From Actinosynnema pretiosum (lineage in GTDB: Bacteria > Actinomycetota > Actinomycetes > Mycobacteriales > Pseudonocardiaceae): a stretch of DNA of 64,000 nucleotides. The position numbers were made by a program, and so were the translations under genes. Below the pieces are notes generated by a model that was given only the letters and a program-made list of their open reading frames with translations, was not told the origin of the DNA and ran no database searches. The stretch spans positions 62,001 through 126,000 of the forward strand of contig NZ_JAMTCF010000012.1 in the NCBI RefSeq assembly GCF_024171695.1, written 5' to 3'. Below are positions 51,098 through 59,481 of this stretch, one piece after another (positions within the stretch are counted from its first letter, which is position 1; every line of letters begins with the position of its first letter).

Positions 51098-54079
51098 CTA
51101 AAACTCCCCGCCGAGGCCTTCCAGCGCGGCCCGGACCTGCGCCGCCCGGTCCGAGCCGAGCCGCTCGAACAGCCGCAGCGACTCCACCAGCTCGGCCCGC
51201 GCCGCCGCCGTCCCGCCGCGCCTGGCCAGCACCGAGCCGAGCACCTGGCGGCCGAACGCCTCCTCGTACCGCATGGTCCCGCCGGTCGCGAGCTGCACGC
51301 CCTGCCTGGCGCTCTCCTCGGCCTCGGCCAGCAGGTCCAGCTCCGCGTACAGCTCGGCGAGGTTGTTGACCGCGATGGCGTGGCCGCGCTGGTCGCCGGT
51401 GCGGTGGAAGATCTCGGCGGCCTGGAACTGGTGGCGCGCCGCGGTCTCCCTGCGCCCCACCGCCTGCTCGGCCTGGGCGAGGTTGTTCAGCACGTGCGCC
51501 TCGCCGAGCACGTCGCCGTCGCGGCGGGCCGCCTCGACGGCCTCGCGGTAGCGCGCGATCGCCGCCTCGCCCTGCCCGTCCGCGAGCAGCGCGGAAGCGA
51601 GCTGGCCCAGCGCGGGCACCAGGTAGCGGGGTTCGCCGAGCCGCTCGGCGATCCGGTGCGCCAGCCTGGCGTCGGCGAGCGCCCCAGGGGCGGGACCGGC
51701 GCGCAGCGCCACGGTGTGCGCGGCGTGCAGCACCAGCACCTCGCCGCGCGGGTCCCCTGCGGCGCGGGCGGAGGCGAGCCCGATCGCGGCCAGCTCGGCC
51801 CAGCCGTCGTCACGGGCGCGGACCGCGCAGCGGGTGTGCACGAGCCGGACCAGCTGCCACACCCGGCGGTGCAGGCCGTGCTCGGCGCCCGCCCTGACCA
51901 GGGCGACGATGGTCGGCCACTCCTTGTCGAACCACAGCAGCGCCTGGCCGGACGTGGCGGGTCGGGCGGTGCGGTGGTCGGACTGGCCGGGGTCGAGGTT
52001 GTCGGTCGCCGGGCGGAGCAGCCTTCGGGCGCGGTCGCAGGCGGCGAGGTAGTGGTCGAGGAGCCTGCCGAGCGCGGCGGTGGTGCGCTCGGGGGCCGTT
52101 CCGGCCAGCAGTTCGCGGGCGTAGAGGCGGACCAGGTCGTGCAGGGCGTAGTCGCCGCGACCGCGCTCGACGAGCAGGTGCGCGTCGGCCAGCTCGGCGA
52201 GGCGGCGGCCCGCCGTGCCCGCGTCGGTGCGGCAGAGCGCGGCGACGGCCTGGGCGGTGACCCTGGGGCCGGGGACGAAGCCCGCGGCGCGGAAGACCTC
52301 GGCCAGCTCTGCGGGGAGCTCCCGGTAGGACAGGGCGAGCGCGCGGGCCACGCCGATGCCACCGGGTGTGGTGTCGGTGGTGGGGGTGGTGGGGGTGGTG
52401 AAGGTGGTGGGGGCGGTGGGTACGGGGGTGGAACCGGAGGTGGGGGCGGGGCCGGAGTCGAGGGCGGGGCCGGGATTGGGGCCAGGAACGGAGCTGAGGG
52501 CAGGACCGGAGCCGGAGGTGGTGTCGGAGGTGGGGTCGGCGAGGTCGAGGGCGCGCAGGCGGGTGCTGTCGTCGGAGAGCGCGCCCACCAGCGACGCGAC
52601 CGTCCACTCCGGGCTGGAGACGAGCTTGGCGGCGGCGATCCGCAGCGCCAGCGGCAGGTTGTCGCACAGCCGGGCCAGGTCGCGGACCGCGTCGGGCTCC
52701 TGCTCGGACAGCGGCTTGCCGACGGCCTCGTCGACCAGCCTGGCCGACTCGTCCTCGGCGAGCGGGCCGAGGGTGAGCACGCGGGCGCCCGCGCTGACCA
52801 CCAGCGCGCCCAGGCGCAGCCTGCTGGTGACCAGGGCGAGCGAGCCGGAGCCGGGTGGTAGGAGCAGGCGGACGTGCTCGGCGTCGCGGGCGTCGTCCAG
52901 CACGACCAGGACGCGGCGGCCCGCCAGCACGGAGCGGTAGAGGCCGACCCGGTCGGCGGTCTCGCGGGGCACCGCGTCGGCGGGCACGCCCAGCGCGAGC
53001 AGGAACCTGCCCAGCACCTCGCCCGGTCCGACCCGCGCGCGCCCGTCGTCGGCGTGCCCGCCGAGCTGGGCGAACAGCAGGCCGTCGGGGAACTGGGCGG
53101 CCCTGCGGTGGCCCCAGGCGACGGCCAGCTCGCTCTTGCCGATGCCGGGCGGTCCGTCCAGGACGGCGGTCGTGGTGGCGTCCCGGTCGCGGGTGTCGCA
53201 GAGCAGGTCGAGCCAGGCCAGCTCGTCGTCGCGGCCGACGAAGCCGCTGGCGGCGGCGGGCAGCTGGGCGGGCACCACCACGCCGGGTCGCGGCGGGAAG
53301 CCGGGCGCGCCGGGAGCGCCCGCGGGCAGCAGGACCGGGTCGTCGCGGAGCACCAGCTCGTGCAGGGCGCGCAGGTCGGGGCCGGGGTCGATGCCCAGCT
53401 CGTCCACGAGCCTGCGGTGGAAGCGCTGGCAGACGTCGAGCGCCTCGGCGCGGCGGCCGGAGCGGTAGAGGGCGAGGACGGCCTGGGCGACCAGGCGCTC
53501 GCGGAACGGGTGCTCGGCGACCAGCTGGCGCAGCTCCCCGACGACCTCCAGGTGGTGGCCCAGCTCCAGCTCGGCGGCGGCCCGCTCCTCCAGGGCGACC
53601 AGGCGCAGCTCGGCCAGGTCGCTGCCGGGGGCGTTGGGCACGTCGGCCAGCACCGGGCCGCGCCACAGCCGCAGCGCGTCGCGCAGCAGCGGCGCCCTGG
53701 TCGTGGCGGGCTTGCCGCGCGCCGAGGAGATCAGCCTGCGGGCGCGGTGGTGGTCCAGGCGCCACGGGTCGACGGCCAGCTGGTAGCCGGGCGGGGTGGT
53801 GAGGATGCGCGCGGAGCCCGCCGGGTCCGCCGCGTCCAGGACCTTGCGCAGCCGCGAGACGTAGCCGTGGACGATGGTCCTGGCCGTCGCGGGCGGCTCC
53901 TCGCCCCACAGGCGGTCGACGAGCTCGTCGATCGGCACCACCCGGTTGGCCTCCAGCACCAGGACGGCCAGCAGCGCCCGCACCCCCCGGCGCCCGATCG
54001 CGATGGGCCCGCCGTCCGCGACCACCCTGAGCGGACCGAGGACGCCGAACTCGAGACCGCACCTGCTCCGGTCACCCAT
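51098..54079 (-). CDS. AfsR/SARP-type regulator with NB-ARC and TPR domains
   Basis: This protein of 993 residues is a large STAND-type regulator. An OmpR-like DNA-binding domain (FGVLGPLRVVADGGPIAIGR, about 10-95) and a bacterial transcriptional-activation domain (to about 250) form the SARP part. An NB-ARC ATPase follows with Walker A DGPPGIGKSELAVAWG (about 310) and Walker B RRVLVVLDDARD. A Pro/Thr/Ser-rich linker (about 520-575) precedes tetratricopeptide repeats near the C terminus. AfsR-type proteins switch secondary metabolism genes, but no biosynthetic cluster is visible beside this one. The ATG at 54079 follows GGGAGGGAC. Confidence 0.9.
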   Translation of the reverse strand: MGDRSRCGLEFGVLGPLRVVADGGPIAIGRRGVRALLAVLVLEANRVVPIDELVDRLWGEEPPATARTIVHGYVSRLRKVLDAADPAGSARILTTPPGYQLAVDPWRLDHHRARRLISSARGKPATTRAPLLRDALRLWRGPVLADVPNAPGSDLAELRLVALEERAAAELELGHHLEVVGELRQLVAEHPFRERLVAQAVLALYRSGRRAEALDVCQRFHRRLVDELGIDPGPDLRALHELVLRDDPVLLPAGAPGAPGFPPRPGVVVPAQLPAAASGFVGRDDELAWLDLLCDTRDRDATTTAVLDGPPGIGKSELAVAWGHRRAAQFPDGLLFAQLGGHADDGRARVGPGEVLGRFLLALGVPADAVPRETADRVGLYRSVLAGRRVLVVLDDARDAEHVRLLLPPGSGSLALVTSRLRLGALVVSAGARVLTLGPLAEDESARLVDEAVGKPLSEQEPDAVRDLARLCDNLPLALRIAAAKLVSSPEWTVASLVGALSDDSTRLRALDLADPTSDTTSGSGPALSSVPGPNPGPALDSGPAPTSGSTPVPTAPTTFTTPTTPTTDTTPGGIGVARALALSYRELPAELAEVFRAAGFVPGPRVTAQAVAALCRTDAGTAGRRLAELADAHLLVERGRGDYALHDLVRLYARELLAGTAPERTTAALGRLLDHYLAACDRARRLLRPATDNLDPGQSDHRTARPATSGQALLWFDKEWPTIVALVRAGAEHGLHRRVWQLVRLVHTRCAVRARDDGWAELAAIGLASARAAGDPRGEVLVLHAAHTVALRAGPAPGALADARLAHRIAERLGEPRYLVPALGQLASALLADGQGEAAIARYREAVEAARRDGDVLGEAHVLNNLAQAEQAVGRRETAARHQFQAAEIFHRTGDQRGHAIAVNNLAELYAELDLLAEAEESARQGVQLATGGTMRYEEAFGRQVLGSVLARRGGTAAARAELVESLRLFERLGSDRAAQVRAALEGLGGEF
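52366..52530. repeat. Low-complexity repeat encoding the AfsR linker
   Basis: A run of GGTGGGGGTGGT-like and GGGGCGGGGCCGGAG-like imperfect repeats encodes a Thr/Pro/Ser/Gly linker between the ATPase and TPR regions. It keeps the reading frame. Confidence 0.7.
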
Positions 54080-54250
54080 GTCCCTCCCCCCGCCGTGCTT
54101 CGTCAACCGGTCACACGTTCAGGTGCGCCACATCTCCCGGTGGATACCTGCGAGTAGTGTTTGTTCGGACAACTTCTGTGGTGCGATGACCGGACGACCG
54201 AACGGCGGTTGGGGTTTGGCCCCCGGATGCGCCGCAGTGCAGGGGGGCGA

Positions 54251-55288
54251 GTGCCGCGCGAGCCGATGGCGGTGGTGGACCGTGGCGCGGCGTGCCTGCT
54301 GGGCGGCGCGCTCGGCGACGCGCTCGGCGCGCCCGTGCAGTACCTGGGCCTGCCGGACATCCAGCGGGACCACGGGCCGGACGGGGTGCAGGAGCCCCCG
54401 TGGCCTGCGCTGGTGACCGATGACACGCAGCTGACGCTGTTCAGCGCGGACGGGTACCTGCGGGCGTGGGTGCGCGGGAAGAGCACCGGCGAGTGGGAGC
54501 CGGTCGACGAGGTGTGGAACAGCTACCGCAGGTGGCTGGTGACCCAGCAGTTCGCCGGGCCCGACGAGGGGGCGGCCGGTCTGCTGGCGCAGGGGCGGCT
54601 GTACGCGAGCCGGTCGCCGGGCCTGACGTGCCTGCGCGCGCTGGCCGCCGACGTCCCGCCGACGCCGGAGGCGCCGATCAACGAGTCGTCCGGGTGCAAC
54701 GGGGTGACCAGGACGGCCCCGGCGGGCTTCGCGCCGCACCCGGACATCGCGTACGACCTGGGGTGCCGGTTCGCGGCGCTGACGCACGGCGGGACCGGCG
54801 GGTGGGTGTCGGGCGGGGCGTTCGCGCTGCTGATCCACCTGCTGGCGGTGCGCGGACGGCCGCTGCGTGAGGCGGTGGACCAGGTGATCGGGCGGGTGCT
54901 GCGGGATGACCCGTACACGGCGAACGCGCTGAACCGGGCGGTGGTGTACGCGGAGGAGCAGCGGGCGAGCGGCGGGCCGGTGCGGGTGGACCGGTTGGGG
55001 AGCGGGTGGACCGGGCCGGAGGCGCTGGCGATCGCGGTGCACGTGGTGCTGGTGTACCCGAAGCGGTCGCAGTTCGTGGACGCGTTGCGGGCTGCGGTGA
55101 ACCACTCCGGGGGGAGTGACGCCACGGCTTCGTTGACGGGGAACATCCTGGGGGCGTTGCACGGGACCGCCGGGTTGCCTCGGGACTGGCTGGCGGGGTT
55201 GGAGCTGGTGGACGTGCTGGCTGCGATCGGGGCTGACCTGGGGTGTTCGGTGGCGGGGTTGGAGTTCGACGAGTCGTTGTACCGGTGA
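54251..55288 (+). CDS. ADP-ribosylglycohydrolase family protein
   Basis: The 345-residue protein has the ADP-ribosyl-glycohydrolase fold: ACLLGGALGDALGAPVQYLG (about 12-31), the metal-binding TDDTQLTLF (about 56-64), and HSGGSDATASLTGNILGALHG near the C terminus, where the usual second metal motif is partly altered (SDATAS instead of DTDT-like). It may remove ADP-ribose from a protein, DNA or small molecule. GTG 54251 (VPREPMAVVDRG) or ATG 54266 could be the start; neither has an ideal site. Repeat element copy 2 follows about 40 bp after the stop. Confidence 0.83.
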   Translation: MPREPMAVVDRGAACLLGGALGDALGAPVQYLGLPDIQRDHGPDGVQEPPWPALVTDDTQLTLFSADGYLRAWVRGKSTGEWEPVDEVWNSYRRWLVTQQFAGPDEGAAGLLAQGRLYASRSPGLTCLRALAADVPPTPEAPINESSGCNGVTRTAPAGFAPHPDIAYDLGCRFAALTHGGTGGWVSGGAFALLIHLLAVRGRPLREAVDQVIGRVLRDDPYTANALNRAVVYAEEQRASGGPVRVDRLGSGWTGPEALAIAVHVVLVYPKRSQFVDALRAAVNHSGGSDATASLTGNILGALHGTAGLPRDWLAGLELVDVLAAIGADLGCSVAGLEFDESLYR

Positions 55289-55976
55289 TGGGTTGGGCGA
55301 AGAGACAAGGGCGAAGAGCTGAAGAGCTCGCCTCGCCGGCGGGGCAGGCCTCCAAAAACGAGGGGGAAGGGCTCTGCCGGCTGGTGGCTGTTGGTCTTGT
55401 GGTCCGGTTTAAGGCGAACTGCTGCGGTGGTTGGGGTCCCTCGTCTCCGTTTGGCCTCCTTTCAGGCAAGCACAGGCGTCAAGACGCCGTTTGACCAGGC
55501 AGTCTGCCGCTCAGTGCGGCGGCGTCTTGACACCTGCGCTCGGGCTTCGCCAGGCCAAACGGAGACGAGGGACGCGGGATTGGGGGCTGCGTGGGCTCGC
55601 TGCGCTCGCCCCGCAGCCCGCGAGTGCGTTTGGCCCGCAGTTCGCGAGTGCGGTGATCTTGCTGTGCGTTTGGCCTGCGAGTGCGGTGGGTTTTGCCGCG
55701 ACCGGGGACACCCGGCCGTGGGTGCCATGGGGGGCGTGGGGGAATTCCCCGTGACTGTGCCGGTGTTCTGGTGAGAAGCCGTCCTCGGCCGCGCGTTCCC
55801 GAAAAGCGTGCGACCGAGGTCGGCTCTCCCGCTGGTCGCCTGGGCGACGCCCCGAGCGCAGCACCTCGGCTGACCTGCGTGGAGCGGGGAAACCCCGTGC
55901 GCGGAACCGTAGCAGAGGTCTTCGGTTCGGTCACGTGGTTCCGGGGAATCCCGACCGTCCCGTGTGGATCAACAGG
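55289..55976. other. 688-bp convergent intergenic region carrying repeat element copy 2
   Basis: It contains the long hairpin element (55329-55629), two short direct repeats of GCGTTTGGCC(C/T)GC with GCGAGTGCGGTG (about 55626-55690), and about 280 bp (55690-55970) with moderately lower GC and no convincing gene. It lies between ADP-ribosylglycohydrolase and the minus-strand apbE. Confidence 0.7.
55329..55629 (+). repeat. Dispersed hairpin repeat element, copy 2
   Basis: This 301-bp copy corresponds to 11542-11834 in the same orientation. Its outer arms (55437-55457 with 55552-55572; core CTCGTCTCCGTTTGG) are again a perfect 21-bp inverted repeat. Relative to copy 1 a T-A pair has become a G-C pair by change on both sides. 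The inner stem GTCAAGACGCC/GGCGTCTTGAC (55478-55488 with 55521-55531) and a terminal GGC-AGTCT-GCC loop are preserved in form but not in sequence. Confidence 0.85.
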
Positions 55977-56690
55977 TCACGGTGCCAGCGGTAGGCCGGG
56001 GGTTCTGTGGACCTTGCGGTCCGCGTCCACCGCGTGGACCTCGCAGCCCGGTTGGGACGCCGCCCACGCCACGCCCTCCCTGCCCAGGGCGAAGGCCGCC
56101 GTCGCGGTCGCGTCGGCCACCTCCAGGGAGCGGGCCACCACGGTGAGGCTCAGGAGGGAGGTCACCGGTTCTCCCGTTCTGGCGTCGACGATGTGGTCGC
56201 CGCGCTCGTAGCGCGCGGACGTGGCCACCGACAGGCCGTCGACCTCCAGGACCGCGCAGAAGCGGTCCGGGTGGTCGGGGTGGCGGACGCCCACGCGCCA
56301 CGGGCCGCCCTCCGTCGCGACGTCGCCGCCCGCGTTCAGGACGAAGCGGGTGACGCCTGCGGCTCGGAGCAGGTCCGCCGCGCGTTGGACGGCCCAGCCC
56401 TTCACCACCGCGCACGGGTCCAGGACGCCCGCGCGGTGGGCCGCGAAGGCTCCCCCGGTGGCCTCCCGGTACCAGTCCGACACCGCCAGGACGTGCGCCA
56501 GGTCGGGCGAGGGGTCGACGTGCTCGCCCCTGCCCAGCCTGCTCACCTCGCTGTCCGGCTTGAACGGGCTGAAGCGGGCGTCGACCTCGTGCAGCCACTC
56601 GAACGCGTCCGCGATCGCGGCCCCGTGCCCGGCGCCGTCCGGCGCGTTGACCGAGATCGGGAAGCCCATGACGTGCTCGACGTGGCGCAC
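55977..56690 (-). CDS. apbE: FAD:protein FMN transferase
   Basis: The 237-residue protein attaches FMN covalently to Ser/Thr in target proteins. ApbE features are VMGFPISVNAP, DARFSPFKPDSEVSRLGRG (about 37-55), DPCAVVKGWAVQRAADLL, LNAGGDVATEG and the divalent-metal residues in SLTVVARSLEVADATATAAF. No lipoprotein signal is present, which is common in actinomycetes. Its natural target is the FMN-binding protein encoded just upstream, whose stop is 4 bp away. Confidence 0.92.
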   Translation of the reverse strand: MRHVEHVMGFPISVNAPDGAGHGAAIADAFEWLHEVDARFSPFKPDSEVSRLGRGEHVDPSPDLAHVLAVSDWYREATGGAFAAHRAGVLDPCAVVKGWAVQRAADLLRAAGVTRFVLNAGGDVATEGGPWRVGVRHPDHPDRFCAVLEVDGLSVATSARYERGDHIVDARTGEPVTSLLSLTVVARSLEVADATATAAFALGREGVAWAASQPGCEVHAVDADRKVHRTPGLPLAP

Positions 56691-56694
56691 CGGC

Positions 56695-57099
56695 TCACTC
56701 CGCCGAGTCGATCGCCGACTGCAACGACCGCACGTAGGCGGCGCTGGTCGTGGTCGCGCCGGAGACCGAGTCGACCTCCGCGCTCTGCGCCTCCAGGGTC
56801 TCCTCCACCAGCACCGGCACGGCCTGGCGGGTCGGGGCGCTGCTCGGCTGCTTGAGCATGGTCACGGCGGTGATCCGGTCGCCCTCGTAGGTGAGCTGCA
56901 CCTGGACCTGGCCGTACCTGGTCTCCTGCACCTGCCCGGCCACCACCCGGCCGGTCGCGGTGGAGCCACCGGAGTCGGCGGAGTCGGGCGGGGCCTCGGT
57001 GGCGGCGGCGACGGTGGTCGTCTCCGCCTGCGGCTCGTAGCGCCACAGCGGGACCAGGCCCGCGATGGTCAGCAGCAGGACCGGGACAGCTCTCTTCAC
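56695..57099 (-). CDS. Membrane-anchored FMN-binding domain protein
   Basis: The 134-residue protein has an N-terminal hydrophobic signal or anchor (MKRAVPVLLLTIAGLVPLWR), a short Thr/Ala linker and an FMN_bind domain outside the membrane. The flavinylation motif SGATTTS (about 113-119) is intact; ApbE would attach FMN to a threonine here. It should pass electrons between the ferric-reductase-like membrane protein and an extracytoplasmic acceptor. Two 65-bp hairpin repeats lie 50-180 bp upstream. Confidence 0.9.
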   Translation of the reverse strand: MKRAVPVLLLTIAGLVPLWRYEPQAETTTVAAATEAPPDSADSGGSTATGRVVAGQVQETRYGQVQVQLTYEGDRITAVTMLKQPSSAPTRQAVPVLVEETLEAQSAEVDSVSGATTTSAAYVRSLQSAIDSAE

Positions 57100-57151
57100 G
57101 ACTTCTCCCCCATCAGCAGCACAAGGCAGATTTGCAGATTTGTGGAGTGGA

Positions 57152-57281
57152 GCGGTGCCTGCGCAGGGGCGCCTTTCCCCTGCGCAGGCAGGCCTCCGCT
57201 CCTAGAAATGTCACAGGCGGTGCCTGCGCAGGGGCGCCTTTCCCCTGCGCAGGCAGGCCTCCGCACCTAGAAATGTCCCAG
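57152..57281. repeat. Two tandem 65-bp repeats, each with a 13-bp hairpin
   Basis: Units 57152-57216 and 57217-57281 match at 63 of 65 positions. Each holds GCCTGCGCAGGGG and CCCCTGCGCAGGC around a CGCCTTT loop, followed by CCTAGAAATGTC. They fill the gap between the ferric reductase stop and the FMN-binding protein leader. Confidence 0.93.
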
Positions 57282-57282
57282 C

Positions 57283-58626
57283 TCACCTCGCCAGGGTGAA
57301 GCGCTCGGAGTGGACCTGGTTCGCGGGTACGCCCAGTTCCGCCAAGGACTCCAGCACGGCCTCGGTCATCCGGCTCGGGCCGCACACGAACACGTCCCGC
57401 TCCCGCACGTCCGGCACCGCCGCGCCCAGCGCCCGCGCGCCCAGCGGACGGGCGTCGGGGGCGTGGTCGGCGGTCGTGCCGGTCACCACGTGCAGCACCG
57501 CGCCCTTGGCCCGCGCCAGGTCGCGCAGCTCGTCCAGCAGCACGGCGTCGCGCCGCTCGCTGACCCGGTACACCACCACCGCGTGCCCGCTGATCTCCTC
57601 CAGCAGCGCCCGCACCGGCGTCACCCCGACACCGCCCGCGATCAGCAGCGCGTTCGGCCTGGTCCGGTGCAGCGCGGTGAACGCGCCGTACGGGCCCTCG
57701 GCGAACACCCGCGTCCCCGGCGCCAGCGACCGCAGCGACGCGCTGCCCGCGCCGAGCGCCTTCGCGGTCAGCCGCAGCGAGCGGCCGTCGGGGGCGGCGG
57801 ACAGGGAGAACGGGTTGGCCTGCCACCAGCGCCCGCGCTCCAGGAAGCGCCACAGGAAGAACTGGCCCGCCCTGGCGGGCAGCTTGTCCAGGTCTCGGCC
57901 GGTGATGTGGATCGAGACCACGTCCTCCGACTCGGGCACGACGGCCGCCACGCGCAGCCGGTGCCTCAGGTTGCGCCACAGCGGCAGGCCGACCCGGCCG
58001 ACCAGGACCGCCGCCAGCGCCGCGCCCCACAGGCCCCACCAGTACGCGGTGGCCAGCGGCGACGAGGTGAAGGTGGTGCCCGCGGCGACCTGGTGCGAGA
58101 ACGCCAGCACCACGGCCAGGTACGCGTACAGGTGGATGAAGTGCCAGGTCTCGTAGGCGAGCCTGCGCCGGGCGAAGCGGGCCGACGCGCCGCCGACGAC
58201 CAGGATCAGCACGACGGCGACCACGGCGCGCAGCACGCCCTCGACCGTGGTGGCCAGGTGCACCAGCTCGTCCAGCGGCGGCAGCGACGCGAGCTGCGCG
58301 TAGCCGGTGGTGATGAACACCACGTGGGCCACCAGCAGCCACACCAGCGAGATGCCGGTGACGCGGTGCCAGGCGGTGAGCCGGTCCATGCCGAGCCGCC
58401 GGTCGAACCACGGCAGCCTGGCCACCAGGAGCAGCTGGAACGCCAGCACCAGCGCCGCGTACAGGCCGGTGAGCCTGCCGAGCAGGATCAGCGCGTTGGA
58501 GCCGAGTCCGGCCTGGGCGAACAGGACCGCGACCACGGCGGCGTTCACGCCGAGCACGGCGTGGAGGCCGGTGCGCGCCACCGCTCTCGGGCGCACCGCA
58601 GGCGCCTGGGCCTGGAGGGTTGTCAC
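57283..58626 (-). CDS. Ferric-reductase-like transmembrane protein with FAD/NAD reductase domain
   Basis: The 447-residue protein combines about six membrane helices (residues 20-210) with a C-terminal ferredoxin-NADP reductase-like module. Likely haem histidines are in TAWHRVTGISLVWLLVAHVV and ETWHFIHLYAYLAVVLAFSH. The reductase part has NPFSLSAAPD (FAD), GGVGVTPVRALLEEI (nucleotide) and VFVCGPSRMTEAVL. It should carry electrons from cytoplasmic NAD(P)H across the membrane to the flavinylated protein. The GTG at 58626 follows GAGGAG. It is divergent from the two-component system. Confidence 0.9.
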   Translation of the reverse strand: MTTLQAQAPAVRPRAVARTGLHAVLGVNAAVVAVLFAQAGLGSNALILLGRLTGLYAALVLAFQLLLVARLPWFDRRLGMDRLTAWHRVTGISLVWLLVAHVVFITTGYAQLASLPPLDELVHLATTVEGVLRAVVAVVLILVVGGASARFARRRLAYETWHFIHLYAYLAVVLAFSHQVAAGTTFTSSPLATAYWWGLWGAALAAVLVGRVGLPLWRNLRHRLRVAAVVPESEDVVSIHITGRDLDKLPARAGQFFLWRFLERGRWWQANPFSLSAAPDGRSLRLTAKALGAGSASLRSLAPGTRVFAEGPYGAFTALHRTRPNALLIAGGVGVTPVRALLEEISGHAVVVYRVSERRDAVLLDELRDLARAKGAVLHVVTGTTADHAPDARPLGARALGAAVPDVRERDVFVCGPSRMTEAVLESLAELGVPANQVHSERFTLAR

Positions 58627-58692
58627 GGGGGCTCCTCGGGTGGGGACTGCCGCAAGCTTGGGCCGCGAAGCTGTGGGGGTCCTGTTCCGGAC

Positions 58693-58729
58693 CTGTCGAT
58701 TCGCTGTCCGAGTCTGTCGATTCGCTGTC
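58693..58729. promoter_or_regulatory. Direct repeats upstream of the response regulator
   Basis: CTGTCGATTCGCTGTC occurs at 58693-58708 and 58714-58729, a 21-bp period equal to two DNA turns. OmpR/PhoB-type regulators bind such direct repeats. The site is between divergent genes and could control both the two-component operon and the ferric-reductase gene. Confidence 0.65.
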
Positions 58730-58779
58730 GGCGTCCGATCCGGCGCCGCGACGGACGCCGCCTGGCGCAGGATGTAGGC

Positions 58780-59481
58780 GTGGAGAACGGTTCACCGGTT
58801 CGTCTGCTCGTCGTCGACGACGAGCCGCACATCGCCGACCTGGTGGCCACGGTCGCGCGCTACGAGGGCTGGCAGGCCGTCACGGCGGGCAGCGGCGAGG
58901 CCGCGATCAAGGCCGCGCTGGACTTCCAGCCAGACATCGTGGTGCTGGACCTGATGCTGCCCGACGTGGACGGGTTCACCGTGCTGGACCGGCTGCGGGG
59001 CGAGGGCGCGATGGTGCCCGTGGTGTTCCTGACCGCGCGCGACGGCACGGCGGACCGGGTCGCCGGTCTCACCAGGGGCGGTGACGACTACCTGGTGAAG
59101 CCGTTCTCGGTGGAGGAGCTGATGGCGCGGCTGCGCGCGGTGCTGCGGCGCAGCACCGGGCCGTCGTGGAAGCGCTCCGTGCTGAAGGTGGCCGACCTGG
59201 CGCTGGACGAGGACACCCGCGACGTGCGGCGCGGCGACCGGCTGGTGACGCTGACGCCGACCGAGTACGAGCTGCTGCGCTACCTGATGCGCCGCTCCCC
59301 CACGGTGCTGACCAAGGCGCAGATCCTGGACCACGTGTGGGAGTACGACTTCGGCGGTCGCTCGAACGTGGTGGAACTGGTGGTGTCGCACCTGCGGCGC
59401 AAGCTGGACGGGGAGGGCGACGAGCCGCTGATCCACACCGTGCGCGGGGTGGGCTACGTGCTGCGCCGGGCGCTGAGCTGA
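58780..59481 (+). CDS. OmpR/PhoB-family response regulator
   Basis: The 233-residue protein has a receiver domain (RLLVVDDEPHIADLVATVA; phosphate acceptor Asp57 in VVLDLMLPDVDG; Lys in YLVKPFS) and a winged-helix DNA-binding domain (LTPTEYELLRYLMRRSPTVL, NVVELVVSHLRRKLD, HTVRGVGYVL). The GTG at 58780 gives MENGSPVRLLVVDD. The stop overlaps the kinase start by one base (TGATG). The paired direct repeats just upstream suggest autoregulation. Confidence 0.93.
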   Translation: MENGSPVRLLVVDDEPHIADLVATVARYEGWQAVTAGSGEAAIKAALDFQPDIVVLDLMLPDVDGFTVLDRLRGEGAMVPVVFLTARDGTADRVAGLTRGGDDYLVKPFSVEELMARLRAVLRRSTGPSWKRSVLKVADLALDEDTRDVRRGDRLVTLTPTEYELLRYLMRRSPTVLTKAQILDHVWEYDFGGRSNVVELVVSHLRRKLDGEGDEPLIHTVRGVGYVLRRALS

